DNA of 64,000 bases from Rhizobium aethiopicum (lineage in GTDB: Bacteria > Pseudomonadota > Alphaproteobacteria > Rhizobiales > Rhizobiaceae), in NCBI RefSeq assembly GCF_014197535.1, contig NZ_JACIFV010000016.1, forward strand, positions 1 through 64,000, in the 5' to 3' direction. A program made the translations under genes and the position numbers. The notes under the pieces were generated by a model. That model did no database searches and was not told the origin of the DNA. It worked only from the letters and a program-made list of their open reading frames with translations. Each line of letters begins with the position of its first letter. Positions within the stretch are counted from its first letter, which is position 1. Positions 43,859-52,737 of this stretch are shown here, one piece after another.

Positions 43859-46225
43859 ATGCGTTTTCCCAGAACCAATTTGACGGATGCCGCAGATTTT
43901 TCCAGCGGCATTGATACGGAGCTTCCGGAGGAAAATCCAGGCGAGAGGCCGCCGGCACCGATCTGGCAGAGCAACTTCTCGCTCGCGCCGAATGTTCGCT
44001 TCACCCGCACGCCCGAAACGCTGATCAGCCGCCGCCGCCCGTCGAACGAGCCCGTTCGCAGTGAACCGGAAGCGGAACAGCAGGCGATACGGATAGAACC
44101 GGTCGCGGTCGACGTGCCCTTCGATATCTACCTGCCAGAGCCCGCTGAACCTGCCGTAGTGCAGGCTGAGATCGAGACGCTCCAGCCGCCGGCGGCCGCG
44201 GTGGAGGCTCCCACCCTGCGCGTCGCTTCCGAACTGTCTTCGATTTCCGATTTTGCCTTCTGGGAAGTCATGGCCTTCGAGGAGGGCGAACCGGTGCGCG
44301 TGCCCTCGATCATTCTTCCGAAGATCGAGACCGCGCCCGAATCGATCACCTCGCTGTTTCGCGTCATGGAATGGCGTCCGGGCGCGCTGAAGCCCGCTCA
44401 GGCGGCATCCCGACCGGTCCAGCCACCGGCTGCAGCGCCCGCGCCGGTAGCTCCGCGCCCGCCGGCGGTGATTTCCCTGGAAAGGCCCGTGCGGACCCGC
44501 GAGGCGGCGATTACGCCGGCGCAGCAGGTCGCGCCCCAGACTGCGCCGATGCCTCAGGTCACGCCGGTGCCTCAGGCCGCCCCGGTGTCTCAGACTGCCC
44601 TCGTGCCTCAGGCCGCCCCCGTGCCTCGGACTACGCCCCCCGTCGCCGCGGTCCTGCCGTCGCCGCGCCTTGCGGCGAGGCCTGAAAAGATCGATGCATC
44701 AGGTTATGAATTCCCGCCGCGCGCTCTTTTGCAGGAGCCGCCTGAACGTCTCGGCGAGATCATGTCGCAGGAGACGCTGGAGCAGAATGCCGGTCTTCTG
44801 GAAAGCGTGCTTGAGGATTTCGGCATCAAGGGCGAGATCATTCATGTCCGCCCCGGCCCCGTCGTCACCCTTTATGAATTCGAGCCGGCGCCCGGCGTGA
44901 AGTCGTCGCGCGTCATTGGCCTGGCCGATGATATCGCCCGCTCGATGTCGGCGCTGTCGGCCCGCGTCGCCGTGGTCCCCGGCCGCAACGTCATCGGCAT
45001 CGAGCTGCCGAACGTCACCCGTGAAACCGTCTATTTCCGCGAGATGATCGAGAGCCAGGATTTCGACAAGAGCGGCTATAAGCTGGCGCTCGGCCTCGGC
45101 AAGACCATCGGCGGTGAGCCTGTGATCGCCGAGCTCGCGAAGATGCCGCACCTGCTTGTCGCCGGCACCACCGGATCGGGCAAATCGGTCGCCATCAATA
45201 CGATGATCCTGTCGCTGCTCTACCGCATGACGCCGGAGCAGTGCAGGCTGATCATGGTCGACCCGAAGATGCTCGAACTCTCCGTCTATGACGGCATTCC
45301 GCATCTGCTGACGCCCGTTGTCACCGATCCGAAGAAGGCGGTCATGGCGCTAAAATGGGCCGTGCGCGAGATGGAGGAGCGTTATCGCAAGATGTCGCGC
45401 CTCGGCGTGCGCAACATCGACGGCTATAACGGCCGCGTCTCCCAGGCACGCGAAAAAGGCGAGACCATCCACATCATGGTCCAGGTCGGCTTCGACCGGC
45501 AGACCGGCGCGCCGATCGAGGAAAGCCAAGAGCTGGATCTTGCGCCGATGCCCTATATCGTCGTCATCGTCGACGAGATGGCCGATCTGATGATGGTCGC
45601 CGGCAAAGAGATCGAGGGTGCGATCCAGCGTCTGGCGCAGATGGCGCGTGCCGCGGGCATTCACCTGATCATGGCGACCCAGCGCCCCTCGGTCGACGTC
45701 ATCACCGGCACGATCAAGGCGAATTTCCCGACCCGCATTTCCTTCCAGGTGACCTCGAAGATCGACAGCCGCACCATCCTCGGCGAGCAGGGCGCCGAGC
45801 AGCTGCTCGGCCAGGGCGACATGCTGCATATGCAGGGCGGCGGACGCATCGCCCGCGTCCACGGTCCCTTCGTCTCCGATGCCGAAGTGGAGAAAGTCGT
45901 TGCGCACCTGAAGACGCAGGGTCGCCCCGAATATCTCGACACCGTGACTGCCGACGAGGAGGAAGAGCCGGAAGAGGAAGACGCCAGCGCCGTTTTCGAC
46001 AAGAGCGCCATGGCCTCAGAGGATGGCAACGAGCTTTACGAACAGGCGGTCAAGGTCGTCATGCGCGACAAGAAGTGCTCGACCTCCTATATCCAGCGCC
46101 GCCTCGGCATCGGCTATAACCGCGCTGCTTCACTGGTCGAGCGCATGGAAAAGGAAGGTCTTGTCGGCCCGGCAAATCATGTAGGCAAGCGCGAGATCGT
46201 TTCCGGGCGGAGCGACGGCGATTGA
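43859..46225 (+). CDS. ftsK: FtsK/SpoIIIE-type DNA translocase lacking membrane segments
   Basis: DNA motor of 788 residues. After a Pro-rich N-terminal part come the alpha domain (GEIMSQETLEQNAGLLESVL), the RecA-like motor with Walker A GTTGSGKSVAINTM and Walker B YIVVIVDEMADLMM, and the C-terminal winged-helix gamma domain (about 725-785, KKCSTSYIQRRLGIGYNRA) that reads KOPS sequences. Unlike E. coli FtsK there are no N-terminal transmembrane helices; rhizobia often have one membrane and one soluble paralogue. Start: ATG 43859; GTG 43844 is possible. Five 18-bp tandem repeats encode VPQAAP-like hexapeptides. Confidence 0.92.
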   Translation: MRFPRTNLTDAADFSSGIDTELPEENPGERPPAPIWQSNFSLAPNVRFTRTPETLISRRRPSNEPVRSEPEAEQQAIRIEPVAVDVPFDIYLPEPAEPAVVQAEIETLQPPAAAVEAPTLRVASELSSISDFAFWEVMAFEEGEPVRVPSIILPKIETAPESITSLFRVMEWRPGALKPAQAASRPVQPPAAAPAPVAPRPPAVISLERPVRTREAAITPAQQVAPQTAPMPQVTPVPQAAPVSQTALVPQAAPVPRTTPPVAAVLPSPRLAARPEKIDASGYEFPPRALLQEPPERLGEIMSQETLEQNAGLLESVLEDFGIKGEIIHVRPGPVVTLYEFEPAPGVKSSRVIGLADDIARSMSALSARVAVVPGRNVIGIELPNVTRETVYFREMIESQDFDKSGYKLALGLGKTIGGEPVIAELAKMPHLLVAGTTGSGKSVAINTMILSLLYRMTPEQCRLIMVDPKMLELSVYDGIPHLLTPVVTDPKKAVMALKWAVREMEERYRKMSRLGVRNIDGYNGRVSQAREKGETIHIMVQVGFDRQTGAPIEESQELDLAPMPYIVVIVDEMADLMMVAGKEIEGAIQRLAQMARAAGIHLIMATQRPSVDVITGTIKANFPTRISFQVTSKIDSRTILGEQGAEQLLGQGDMLHMQGGGRIARVHGPFVSDAEVEKVVAHLKTQGRPEYLDTVTADEEEEPEEEDASAVFDKSAMASEDGNELYEQAVKVVMRDKKCSTSYIQRRLGIGYNRAASLVERMEKEGLVGPANHVGKREIVSGRSDGD
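44549..44638 (+). repeat. five tandem 18-bp repeats inside ftsK
   Basis: Units of the form GTGCCTCAGGCCGCCCCG, differing by a few bases, encode (V/M)PQxxP hexapeptides in the linker between the N-terminal part and the motor domain. The copy number is likely to vary between strains. Confidence 0.85.
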
Positions 46226-46234
46226 TTGACAATT

Positions 46235-46259
46235 ACCGAAGTGCGCAACGCCCTTCGGT
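46235..46259. terminator. possible terminator hairpin, ftsK / grpB convergent
   Basis: ACCGAAG and CTTCGGT enclose an 11-nt loop between convergent ftsK and the GrpB-family gene; no long T-run. Confidence 0.4.
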
Positions 46260-46260
46260 C

Positions 46261-46767
46261 TCATCTTCTCAACGTGGCCAACCCCACCGTTTCATTGACG
46301 AAGGCTGATTTTCCGCCGGTATAGAAATCCCAATCGCCGTCTGCCTCCGCGGCCAGCCGGCGTTTCAGGTCGGCATAGGCTTTGGCTCTGTCGGGATGGG
46401 CTCTGAGATAATCGCGAAACAGGATGCGTTCTTGATGCGCGCGATTGTCGGGGCCGCAAAGATAGAGTCTGAAACCATGACACTCGCGATTCCGGGTAAA
46501 GACCCAGCGGCCGTCTCCATGAGGGTCGCCGTGAAAGATGAAGTGGGCGGCGCGTGCCAATTCGATTGCTGGCGGTAGCGCTTCATCGGATATTGCGACG
46601 ACATCGAGGTCGATCTTCGGCTTGGCCGCAAGGCCGGGCACCGATGTGCTGCCGATATGGTCGATGGACAGCACTAGGTCACCGAGCAGGACGGAGACTT
46701 CGGCGCTGATTTTGGCAAAGAGCAGCGGCCAGGAAGGGTCGTAATCAACGACTTTGATGGCGCGCAT
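46261..46767 (-). CDS. GrpB/UPF0157 family protein (nucleotidyltransferase fold)
   Basis: A 168-residue protein with the GrpB signature IGSTSVPGLAAKPKIDLDVV (about 38-58), where GS and DxD resemble the active site of minimal nucleotidyltransferases. Some relatives are fused to CoaE; the activity of free forms is not established to my knowledge. It starts 9 bp after phnN ends, so it is the last gene of the phn transcript. A role in phosphonate use is suggested only by position. Confidence 0.85.
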   Translation of the reverse strand: MRAIKVVDYDPSWPLLFAKISAEVSVLLGDLVLSIDHIGSTSVPGLAAKPKIDLDVVAISDEALPPAIELARAAHFIFHGDPHGDGRWVFTRNRECHGFRLYLCGPDNRAHQERILFRDYLRAHPDRAKAYADLKRRLAAEADGDWDFYTGGKSAFVNETVGLATLRR

Positions 46768-46776
46768 CCTGCCTCT

Positions 46777-47382
46777 CTACTGTGTCGAATTCACTTCGGC
46801 CAGCAATCCGTCCAGGATCGCGATCATCTTCTGTTCGGCTTCTTCAAGCGAACCGCTATTGTCGAGTTCCGTCACGTCATAATCGCCGCGCACAGTGAGC
46901 GGCCCGCGGGCAAGCCTGGCCATGATGTCCTCATGTGTCTCGCGGCCGCGCGCTTCGAGCCGGCTGGCGAGCACGTCCGGGCTGGCCGTGACATTGATGA
47001 CCTTCAGCCGCGGGAAAGCGGCCTGGAAGCGGTGAAGCGCCGAGCGCGAGCCGTTGGCCACGACGACGTGGCCTCGCGACAGCGCCACCGAAACTTCGGC
47101 CGGAATGCCGTATCTCAGGCCATGCGCTTCCCACCAGACCGCGAAGGAGCCTGACTGCTCCATGGCGGCAAAGCCCTCGAGGGAGACGGAAAGATGATCC
47201 TCGCCGCCGGCATTGCGGTGGCGGGTGATGACGCGGCGGGCGAAATGCACGTTATCGCGGCCGGAAAAACGCCGCGCAGCGAGGTTCATCAGCGTGTCCT
47301 TGCCGGCGCCGCTCGGCCCGACGACCACGACCATGATGCCGCGCTCGGCTCCGGCTGCTGCATGGGGTTCGTGCGGGGTCAT
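46777..47382 (-). CDS. phnN: ribose 1,5-bisphosphate phosphokinase PhnN
   Basis: Phosphorylates ribose 1,5-bisphosphate to PRPP, the last step of the C-P lyase pathway. The 201 residues show a guanylate-kinase-like fold with P-loop VVGPSGAGKDTLMN (about 20-33), the RRVITRHRN segment and the VTASPDVLASRLEARGRE LID region. It overlaps phnM by 4 bp (ATGA) and precedes the GrpB-family gene by 9 bp. Its presence with phnM but without phnP in the window is notable. Confidence 0.95.
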   Translation of the reverse strand: MTPHEPHAAAGAERGIMVVVVGPSGAGKDTLMNLAARRFSGRDNVHFARRVITRHRNAGGEDHLSVSLEGFAAMEQSGSFAVWWEAHGLRYGIPAEVSVALSRGHVVVANGSRSALHRFQAAFPRLKVINVTASPDVLASRLEARGRETHEDIMARLARGPLTVRGDYDVTELDNSGSLEEAEQKMIAILDGLLAEVNSTQ

Positions 47383-48518
47383 GCGACACGGCGTCCCTGG
47401 CGCCAGACGGAGCGTGTCACCGGCACGCCATGCGAGCGGTGGACGCGGACGAGGTCGGCGCGCAGTCCGGTCGCGATCCGGCCTCGATCGTCAAGGCTGA
47501 CCGTGCGGGCGGGCGTCGACGTCACCATCGCGATCGCTTTCGGAAGGCTGATGCTCTCCACCTCGTCGGCGAGGATGAAGGGTGCATGCAGCAGGCTGAG
47601 CGGCACGTAGTCGGAGGACAGCACGTCGAGCACGCCCATTTCGGCGAGATCGCGGGCGGCGATGTTGCCGGAATGGGACTTGCCGCGCACGATGTTCGGC
47701 GCGCCCATCAGCACGCTCATGCCGTGCTCGTGCGATGCCCGGGCGGCATCGAAGCTGGTCGGAAACTCGGCAAGCCGCACGCCATTGTCGATTGCCTCAT
47801 CGACATGGGAGAGCGTGGCGTCGTCATGGCTTGCAACCGTGATCCCGCGCTCGGCGCAGACCTTGGCGATGGCGTTTCGATGCGGAGTCGAATTGCGCGC
47901 CGATTCAGCTTGGCGCTTGGCGACGAAACGGGCGAACGCCTCGTCGCTCAGGCCCCGCTTCTTCTGGTAGTAGAAGATATATTGATCCATCGTCTGAAAC
48001 TGCCGCTGGCCGGGCGCGTGATCCATCAGCGAGACGAGCCGCACGTGCGGATCCTTTTCGAAATCGGCGAAATGTTCGAGCACGTTGTCGGCCGATACCT
48101 CGCAGCGCAGGTGGATGAGGTGCTCGGCGCGCAGCCGGCCTTCCTTCTCCGCCGATTGGATGGCGTCGGCCATCTCGCGCATCTCGCCATGTTCGAAACC
48201 GCCGTCCTCGTCCGCGCCCATGCGCAGGCAGTCGAAGACCGTCGTGATGCCCGATGTGACGATCTGGGCGTCATGCGCCTGGACGGCAGCCGTCTTGTGC
48301 CAGCGGATGCCCGGGCGCGGCTGGTAATGGCCTTCGAGATGGTCGGTATGCAGTTCGACGAGGCCGGGAATGACGTAGTCGCCTTCGAAATCTTCGCCGG
48401 CTACTGAATTGCCTTCGGAGATATCGGCGATCTTGCCGTCGCGAATAAGAATCGAGCCTGCGAGGATGTCATCCTCGAGTACGATGCGGGCGTTGGAAAA
48501 AACGGTCTCTTTGCTCAT
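47379..48518 (-). CDS. phnM: alpha-D-ribose 1-methylphosphonate 5-triphosphate diphosphatase PhnM
   Basis: Amidohydrolase-fold enzyme that removes pyrophosphate from RPnTP to give the 5-phosphate substrate of PhnJ. The 379 residues contain the metal motif LVELHTDHLEGH (about 53-64), the CEVSADNVLEHF stretch, the SHDDATLSH block with later His/Asp ligands, and SSDYVPLSLLHAPF near the end. The start is the ATG at 48518. It sits 13 bp after the DUF1045 gene and overlaps phnN, which indicates one transcript. Confidence 0.95.
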   Translation of the reverse strand: MSKETVFSNARIVLEDDILAGSILIRDGKIADISEGNSVAGEDFEGDYVIPGLVELHTDHLEGHYQPRPGIRWHKTAAVQAHDAQIVTSGITTVFDCLRMGADEDGGFEHGEMREMADAIQSAEKEGRLRAEHLIHLRCEVSADNVLEHFADFEKDPHVRLVSLMDHAPGQRQFQTMDQYIFYYQKKRGLSDEAFARFVAKRQAESARNSTPHRNAIAKVCAERGITVASHDDATLSHVDEAIDNGVRLAEFPTSFDAARASHEHGMSVLMGAPNIVRGKSHSGNIAARDLAEMGVLDVLSSDYVPLSLLHAPFILADEVESISLPKAIAMVTSTPARTVSLDDRGRIATGLRADLVRVHRSHGVPVTRSVWRQGRRVA

Positions 48519-48531
48519 ATCGTCAGGTCTT

Positions 48532-49227
48532 TCAGCTTTTGGCGCCTGCCAGTGGCAGCCAGGAATGAACTTTGAACGGGGCGCCGCGCGTCTCCTCGAT
48601 GAAGACGGCGAGGCCGGAAATCGAAAGCGGCCGGCCGGTGAAACCGGCAAAACGCTCCGCCAGGATCGCCTTCATGACCTCGGCGCGTTCGGCGGGTACC
48701 TGGCCGCTCAGCGTCATGTGAAAACCGAAATCCTCCATGACGTAAGGATATCCCCAGCGTTGCAGATTGATACGCTGGCTGTCGCTGAGCTTCTCCGGGT
48801 TGCGTCGCGCGATATCGGTCTCGGAAGGCGTAGCGCGGAACGGTTCGAAGGATTTTACCACCTTTGCGGCGAAATCCTGAAGAGGTTGGTGAAGAGAACC
48901 GGGAACCAGTGCAAAAAAACGGCCAAGCTGGCCGAGCACGAGTTCAGGAATCTCGAAGGCCGGGGTGCGCGCCGCGAAATCCTCGGCAAAGGTGATGAGA
49001 TCCCTTTCGGTGACGGAAGCGGCAAGCGAAAACGGCGCCTTGATCGTCGCGTGAAAGCCGTAGCGGCGCGGGTCGGCGGTCAACTCGAACTGTTCTGCCG
49101 CACTGAGTGTCTCATGGTCGGGTGCAGGATAGATTTCGCCGGTGAAAGCATCGCGACCGAGCCAGAGCGAAGCCGCGCCGGTCAGGGGATCATCCTTCGG
49201 CGGCGAAAAATAGAGAGCGTAGCGCAA
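48532..49227 (-). CDS. DUF1045 phosphonate-operon protein, predicted 2H phosphoesterase
   Basis: A 231-residue protein found in phosphonate operons (TIGR03223 type). It carries the two HxT motifs of the 2H phosphoesterase superfamily: GFHATIKAP (His about 77) and FGFHMTLSG (His about 167). That family opens cyclic phosphates, which is the job of PhnP in E. coli, and no phnP is present here. The start is the TTG at 49227, 8 nt after AGGA; the longer frame adds basic, non-conserved residues. It leads the phnM-phnN-grpB group after a 141-bp gap from phnE2. Confidence 0.85.
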   Translation of the reverse strand: MRYALYFSPPKDDPLTGAASLWLGRDAFTGEIYPAPDHETLSAAEQFELTADPRRYGFHATIKAPFSLAASVTERDLITFAEDFAARTPAFEIPELVLGQLGRFFALVPGSLHQPLQDFAAKVVKSFEPFRATPSETDIARRNPEKLSDSQRINLQRWGYPYVMEDFGFHMTLSGQVPAERAEVMKAILAERFAGFTGRPLSISGLAVFIEETRGAPFKVHSWLPLAGAKS

Positions 49228-49368
49228 GGCTTTTTTCCTGGGAATCGTCGAAACGAGGAGGGCAATGTTCAGTGATTTGGCGGCGAACCGCAAGCAGGCT
49301 CCCGGCTAAAAGATTTCCGTGACAGAATGATGATGGCGGGAGCGCCGCCACCGCCCCTTATCGACCGG

Positions 49369-50712
49369 TCAGTGCGCCTTCGTGCCCATCAACCGGTGGC
49401 GCAGCGCGTTCGAAGCGGCGTCGAACAGGAAGACGACGATCAGGATCAGAATGACCATATAGGCGACGTTTTCCCAATTGGCGTTGGTGCGCATCGCCTC
49501 CCAGAGCTTGAGGCCGATGCCGCCCGCGCCGACGGCGCCGATGATCGTGGCGCCGCGCACGTTCGATTCCCACTGGTAGAGCGTCTGGCTGACGATGACG
49601 GGAACGATCTGCGGCATGATGCCGTAACGGTGGACAAGCACCGTTTGAGCGCCGGTCGACTTGATGCCTTCCCGCGGCTTGTTATCGATATTCTCGAGCC
49701 CCTCGGAATAAAGCTTGCCGAGCGTGCCGGTCTCGGTGAGGAAGATCGCGCCGCTGCCGGCAAGCGGGCCGGGGCCGAAAGCGCGAGTCAGGAACAGCGC
49801 CCAGATCAGCATGTCGACCGAGCGCAAGAAATCGAAGAAGCGCTTGAGGATCTGGTTCAGGAGGCGGTTCGGCGTGATGTTGCGCGCCGCCAGGAAGGCG
49901 AGCGGGAAGGCGGCAAGCGCGCCGAGCAGCGTTCCGAGAAAGGCCATGATGATCGTCTGGAAAAGCTTGGTCCAGACGTCGCCATGCTGCCATTCGCTGT
50001 TGTTCCATATATCCTCGAAGGCGAGCGATAGGTTGGTCTGGTCGGGCTTGATGCGCGGGCCGGAGACAATAAGGCCGATGACTTCGCTGACCGGCTTGTC
50101 GAAGAAGGCGGACTGCGTGTCGAAGAGGAAATTCGCCCAGCCGAGGAAGCGTTTGCGGACCTTCACGCGATCGACGGAAATGCTGACGTCGCCGGCAAAG
50201 CCGAGATCTGCGAGCACGTTGTCGTCATAGACCGTCATCCAGCTCGGCACCGGCCCGACCACCTCAGGCGCGCCGCTCGAGAGTTCGACGGGGATGCTGA
50301 TGCCGTGCGCGGTCACGATCGTTTCGCGCTTCGAAACGGTGACGCTGCGGCCGGTGCCGCTGACAGAAACGGTGATGCTGCCATCGGGATTGTTGACCAC
50401 CCAGTCCGGGTGCGGATTGTCGCCGAGCGGCGAGAAGCGGGGATAACGCACCTCGATCGAGCCGTCATCCTGGATGCGGAAGTCCGCCTGGACATCGTAG
50501 CTCACCCATTGGCTGAGATAGATGCCGACGCGCTCCCAGTGGGCTTCGGCAAGCAGCTTTGGCAGGTCGAAGAACCAGACGGCGTAAAGACCGTAGAGCA
50601 GCGTTGCAATGAGGATCATCAGCCCTCCGAAACGCTGGCGGAACGACCGGTGAAAATATTCCGGATAGCGCGCTTCGATCTCATGCATGCGGTTTGCGTC
50701 GATCACCGTCAT
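49369..50712 (-). CDS. phnE: phosphonate ABC transporter permease PhnE2, with large periplasmic insertion
   Basis: Second permease of the phosphonate importer, 447 residues against about 260-320 for usual PhnE. After the first membrane helix (about 44-66) comes a soluble region of ~150 residues (FRIQDDGSIEVRYPRFSPLG, DGSITVSVSGTGRSVTV) predicted to be periplasmic, then the usual five helices and the EAA-type loop (GANTWWERV equivalent, near GAQTVLVHRYGIMPQI). The C-terminal IGAVGAGGIGLKLWEAMR is typical. It begins 7 bp after phnE1. The insertion could contact PhnD, but this is a guess. Confidence 0.93.
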   Translation of the reverse strand: MTVIDANRMHEIEARYPEYFHRSFRQRFGGLMILIATLLYGLYAVWFFDLPKLLAEAHWERVGIYLSQWVSYDVQADFRIQDDGSIEVRYPRFSPLGDNPHPDWVVNNPDGSITVSVSGTGRSVTVSKRETIVTAHGISIPVELSSGAPEVVGPVPSWMTVYDDNVLADLGFAGDVSISVDRVKVRKRFLGWANFLFDTQSAFFDKPVSEVIGLIVSGPRIKPDQTNLSLAFEDIWNNSEWQHGDVWTKLFQTIIMAFLGTLLGALAAFPLAFLAARNITPNRLLNQILKRFFDFLRSVDMLIWALFLTRAFGPGPLAGSGAIFLTETGTLGKLYSEGLENIDNKPREGIKSTGAQTVLVHRYGIMPQIVPVIVSQTLYQWESNVRGATIIGAVGAGGIGLKLWEAMRTNANWENVAYMVILILIVVFLFDAASNALRHRLMGTKAH

Positions 50713-50719
50713 GGCGGCC

Positions 50720-51679
50720 TCAATGTTGCAGAAGGAAGGCGTGCTCGCCGACAAGACGGCGGCGCAGCCATGCGGAGAACTGGTCGACGGCGACGATCGT
50801 GACGAAAAGTAAGAGAACGAGCGCCATCGTCTTGGCGCCGAAGCCGCGCGAGATCGAAAGTTTCAGCTCCTCGCCGATACCGCCGCCGCCGACGGCGCCG
50901 ATGATGGTCGAGGCGCGCACGTTGATCTCCAGGCGCAGCAGGGCATAGGAGGTGAAATTCGGCAGCACCTGCGGCAGGGCGGCGAAGCGCACGCGCTCCC
51001 ACCAGTTGGCTCCCACTGCCTTCATCCCCTCGTGCGGTTTCATGTCGATGTTTTCGGCCACTTCATAGAAGAGTTTGCCGAGCGCGCCGATCGTGTGCAG
51101 GGTGATGGCGATGATGGCGGCGACCGGCCCGATCGACAGGATCGCCGAAAACAGGCCGGCGATCACGATTTCCGGGAAGGCGCGCAGGAATTCCATCAGC
51201 CGCTTGGTGAAGACGCGCAGCGGCCACGAACTCGTCAGGTTGCGCGCCGCAAAGAAGCTCAAGGGCACGGCAAAGACGAAGGCGATAATCGTCGAGATCA
51301 GCGCCACGTTGATCGTCACGATCATCAGCTCGAAATATTCCGGAATGTAGAAGGCGCCCCAGACGTAGACGCGGCCCTTGTCGAAATTGAATTCCTCGCC
51401 GCCCTTGTCGTTGACGCTCGCTATGTCGAAAAGCGCGTGCCAGACGTCGTTCCAATCCTTGGGAATGAGCCAGCTCAGGAAGTCGAAGAGGTGCGGCAGG
51501 CGTTCGAAGAAATGGCCGGCATTGCTCTCATCGGCAAAGCGGACGGAGCTCAAGAAAGCCGCGATGAGGATAACCAGGCCGAGAATGGTGTAGAAGCGGC
51601 GCCTGGCGATCATCCGATCCCAGGCGGTGCCGATCTCCTGCGTGCTCTGCATGTGCGGCTGTGTGTCGGCAATGGTCAT
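50720..51679 (-). CDS. phnE: phosphonate ABC transporter permease PhnE1
   Basis: First permease, 319 residues, with about six helices. The cytoplasmic EAA-like loop reads HEGMKAVGANWWERVRFAALPQVLPNF and the conserved IIGAVGGGGIGEELKLSI follows. It would form a heterodimer with PhnE2 and work with the PhnC ATPase and the PhnD binding protein. It lies 64 bp after phnD, across a strong intercistronic hairpin. The ATG at 51679 is the first Met of the frame. Confidence 0.95.
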   Translation of the reverse strand: MTIADTQPHMQSTQEIGTAWDRMIARRRFYTILGLVILIAAFLSSVRFADESNAGHFFERLPHLFDFLSWLIPKDWNDVWHALFDIASVNDKGGEEFNFDKGRVYVWGAFYIPEYFELMIVTINVALISTIIAFVFAVPLSFFAARNLTSSWPLRVFTKRLMEFLRAFPEIVIAGLFSAILSIGPVAAIIAITLHTIGALGKLFYEVAENIDMKPHEGMKAVGANWWERVRFAALPQVLPNFTSYALLRLEINVRASTIIGAVGGGGIGEELKLSISRGFGAKTMALVLLLFVTIVAVDQFSAWLRRRLVGEHAFLLQH

Positions 51680-51704
51680 GGACGCTCCGCCCGGTTACAA
51701 ACAA

Positions 51705-51728
51705 GGGGCGGCCGTTACCGGCCGCCCC
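51705..51728 (-). promoter_or_regulatory. strong intercistronic hairpin between phnD and phnE1
   Basis: GGGGCGGCCG-GTAA-CGGCCGCCCC (10-bp GC stem, minus strand), followed by TTGTTTG. Such hairpins after binding-protein genes protect the upstream mRNA or terminate part of the transcripts, giving more PhnD than permease. Confidence 0.7.
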
Positions 51729-51743
51729 GCATTGAAAAGGCGA

Positions 51744-52649
51744 TCAGCCGCCGATGGCCGCCTTGCGGACTTCGACGACAGCATTGTAGAAGTCGTGCTT
51801 GACGGGGGCATAGCCCTTGTAGTCGCCACCTTCGACAGCCGAGAAGCACTTGTGATCCTTTTCCGGCAGGGCCGTGAAGAAGGCTGCGAGCTTCGTCTGC
51901 CACTCTTCGCCCAGCGCGTTGCGCACCACGAGCGGGCCGTTCGGGATCAGCGGCGAACGCCAGACTTCGACCAGCTTGTTCGGATCAACCGCGCCCTTGT
52001 CGACTTCCTTGCGGAAGGTGCCGGAGGTGTAGCCGTCCTTGAAATCACCGATGCCCGAGGAGTCGTCGACGGCAACGTCGACCTTGCCGTCGTAGGCGGC
52101 AAGCAGGTTGTTCTCGTGGCCGCCGTTGAACTGGGTCGAAGCGAAGAACTTGTCGTTCGGCATGCCCGTGTCCTTCGGGATCTGCGTCAGCGGAACGAGG
52201 TAACCGGAGGTGGAGTCCGGATCGGCGTAGCCGAGCTTCTTGCCCTTGGCGTCCTTGATGGTCTTGATGCCGGAGGACTTCAGCGCTAGGCCGATCGAGT
52301 GATAACCCGTCGAACCGTCCTTCTGCTGCGTCGTCAGGATCGGCGTGACGGCCTTCGGGTCCTTGAGGTAGACGGAGGCGTAGCCGGAAGCGCCGAGTTC
52401 GGCGAAGTCGAGCGTGCCGCCGAGCAGACCCTGGATAACGCCGTCATAATCGGCGGCCGGGAAGAGCGAGACCTTCTCGAAGCCGAATTCCTGCCTCAGA
52501 TGGTCGGCGAGGCAGGCATAGTTGCGCAGGCGGTCGGTTTCGTTTTCGCCGCCCAGGATGCCGATGCGGAATTCCTTGAGCTCTGCGGCATTGGCGGCGC
52601 CGGCGAGCGCGAACAGCGCCGTTGCCGCAAAGAGTGCTTTCTTCAACAT
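51744..52649 (-). CDS. phnD: phosphonate ABC transporter substrate-binding protein PhnD
   Basis: Periplasmic binding protein for alkylphosphonates, 301 residues. The signal peptide LKKALFAATALFALAGAANA is cut before AELKEF; the mature part has FRIGILGGENETDRLRNYAC, LGASGYASVYLKD and the GYADPDSTSGYLVP anion-binding region. The hairpin 25 bp upstream of its ribosome site (GACCGG-GGACA-CCGGTC, 52665-52681) and the stronger one after it suggest that its level is set separately from phnC and phnE. Confidence 0.96.
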   Translation of the reverse strand: MLKKALFAATALFALAGAANAAELKEFRIGILGGENETDRLRNYACLADHLRQEFGFEKVSLFPAADYDGVIQGLLGGTLDFAELGASGYASVYLKDPKAVTPILTTQQKDGSTGYHSIGLALKSSGIKTIKDAKGKKLGYADPDSTSGYLVPLTQIPKDTGMPNDKFFASTQFNGGHENNLLAAYDGKVDVAVDDSSGIGDFKDGYTSGTFRKEVDKGAVDPNKLVEVWRSPLIPNGPLVVRNALGEEWQTKLAAFFTALPEKDHKCFSAVEGGDYKGYAPVKHDFYNAVVEVRKAAIGG

Positions 52650-52737
52650 GCGTTCTCTCCTATCGACCGGTGTCCCCGGTCTTCCCGTTACGAAGAAATG
52701 TGCCCTTGACGCGGGCGTTCGATCGCGGCCGTCCCGC

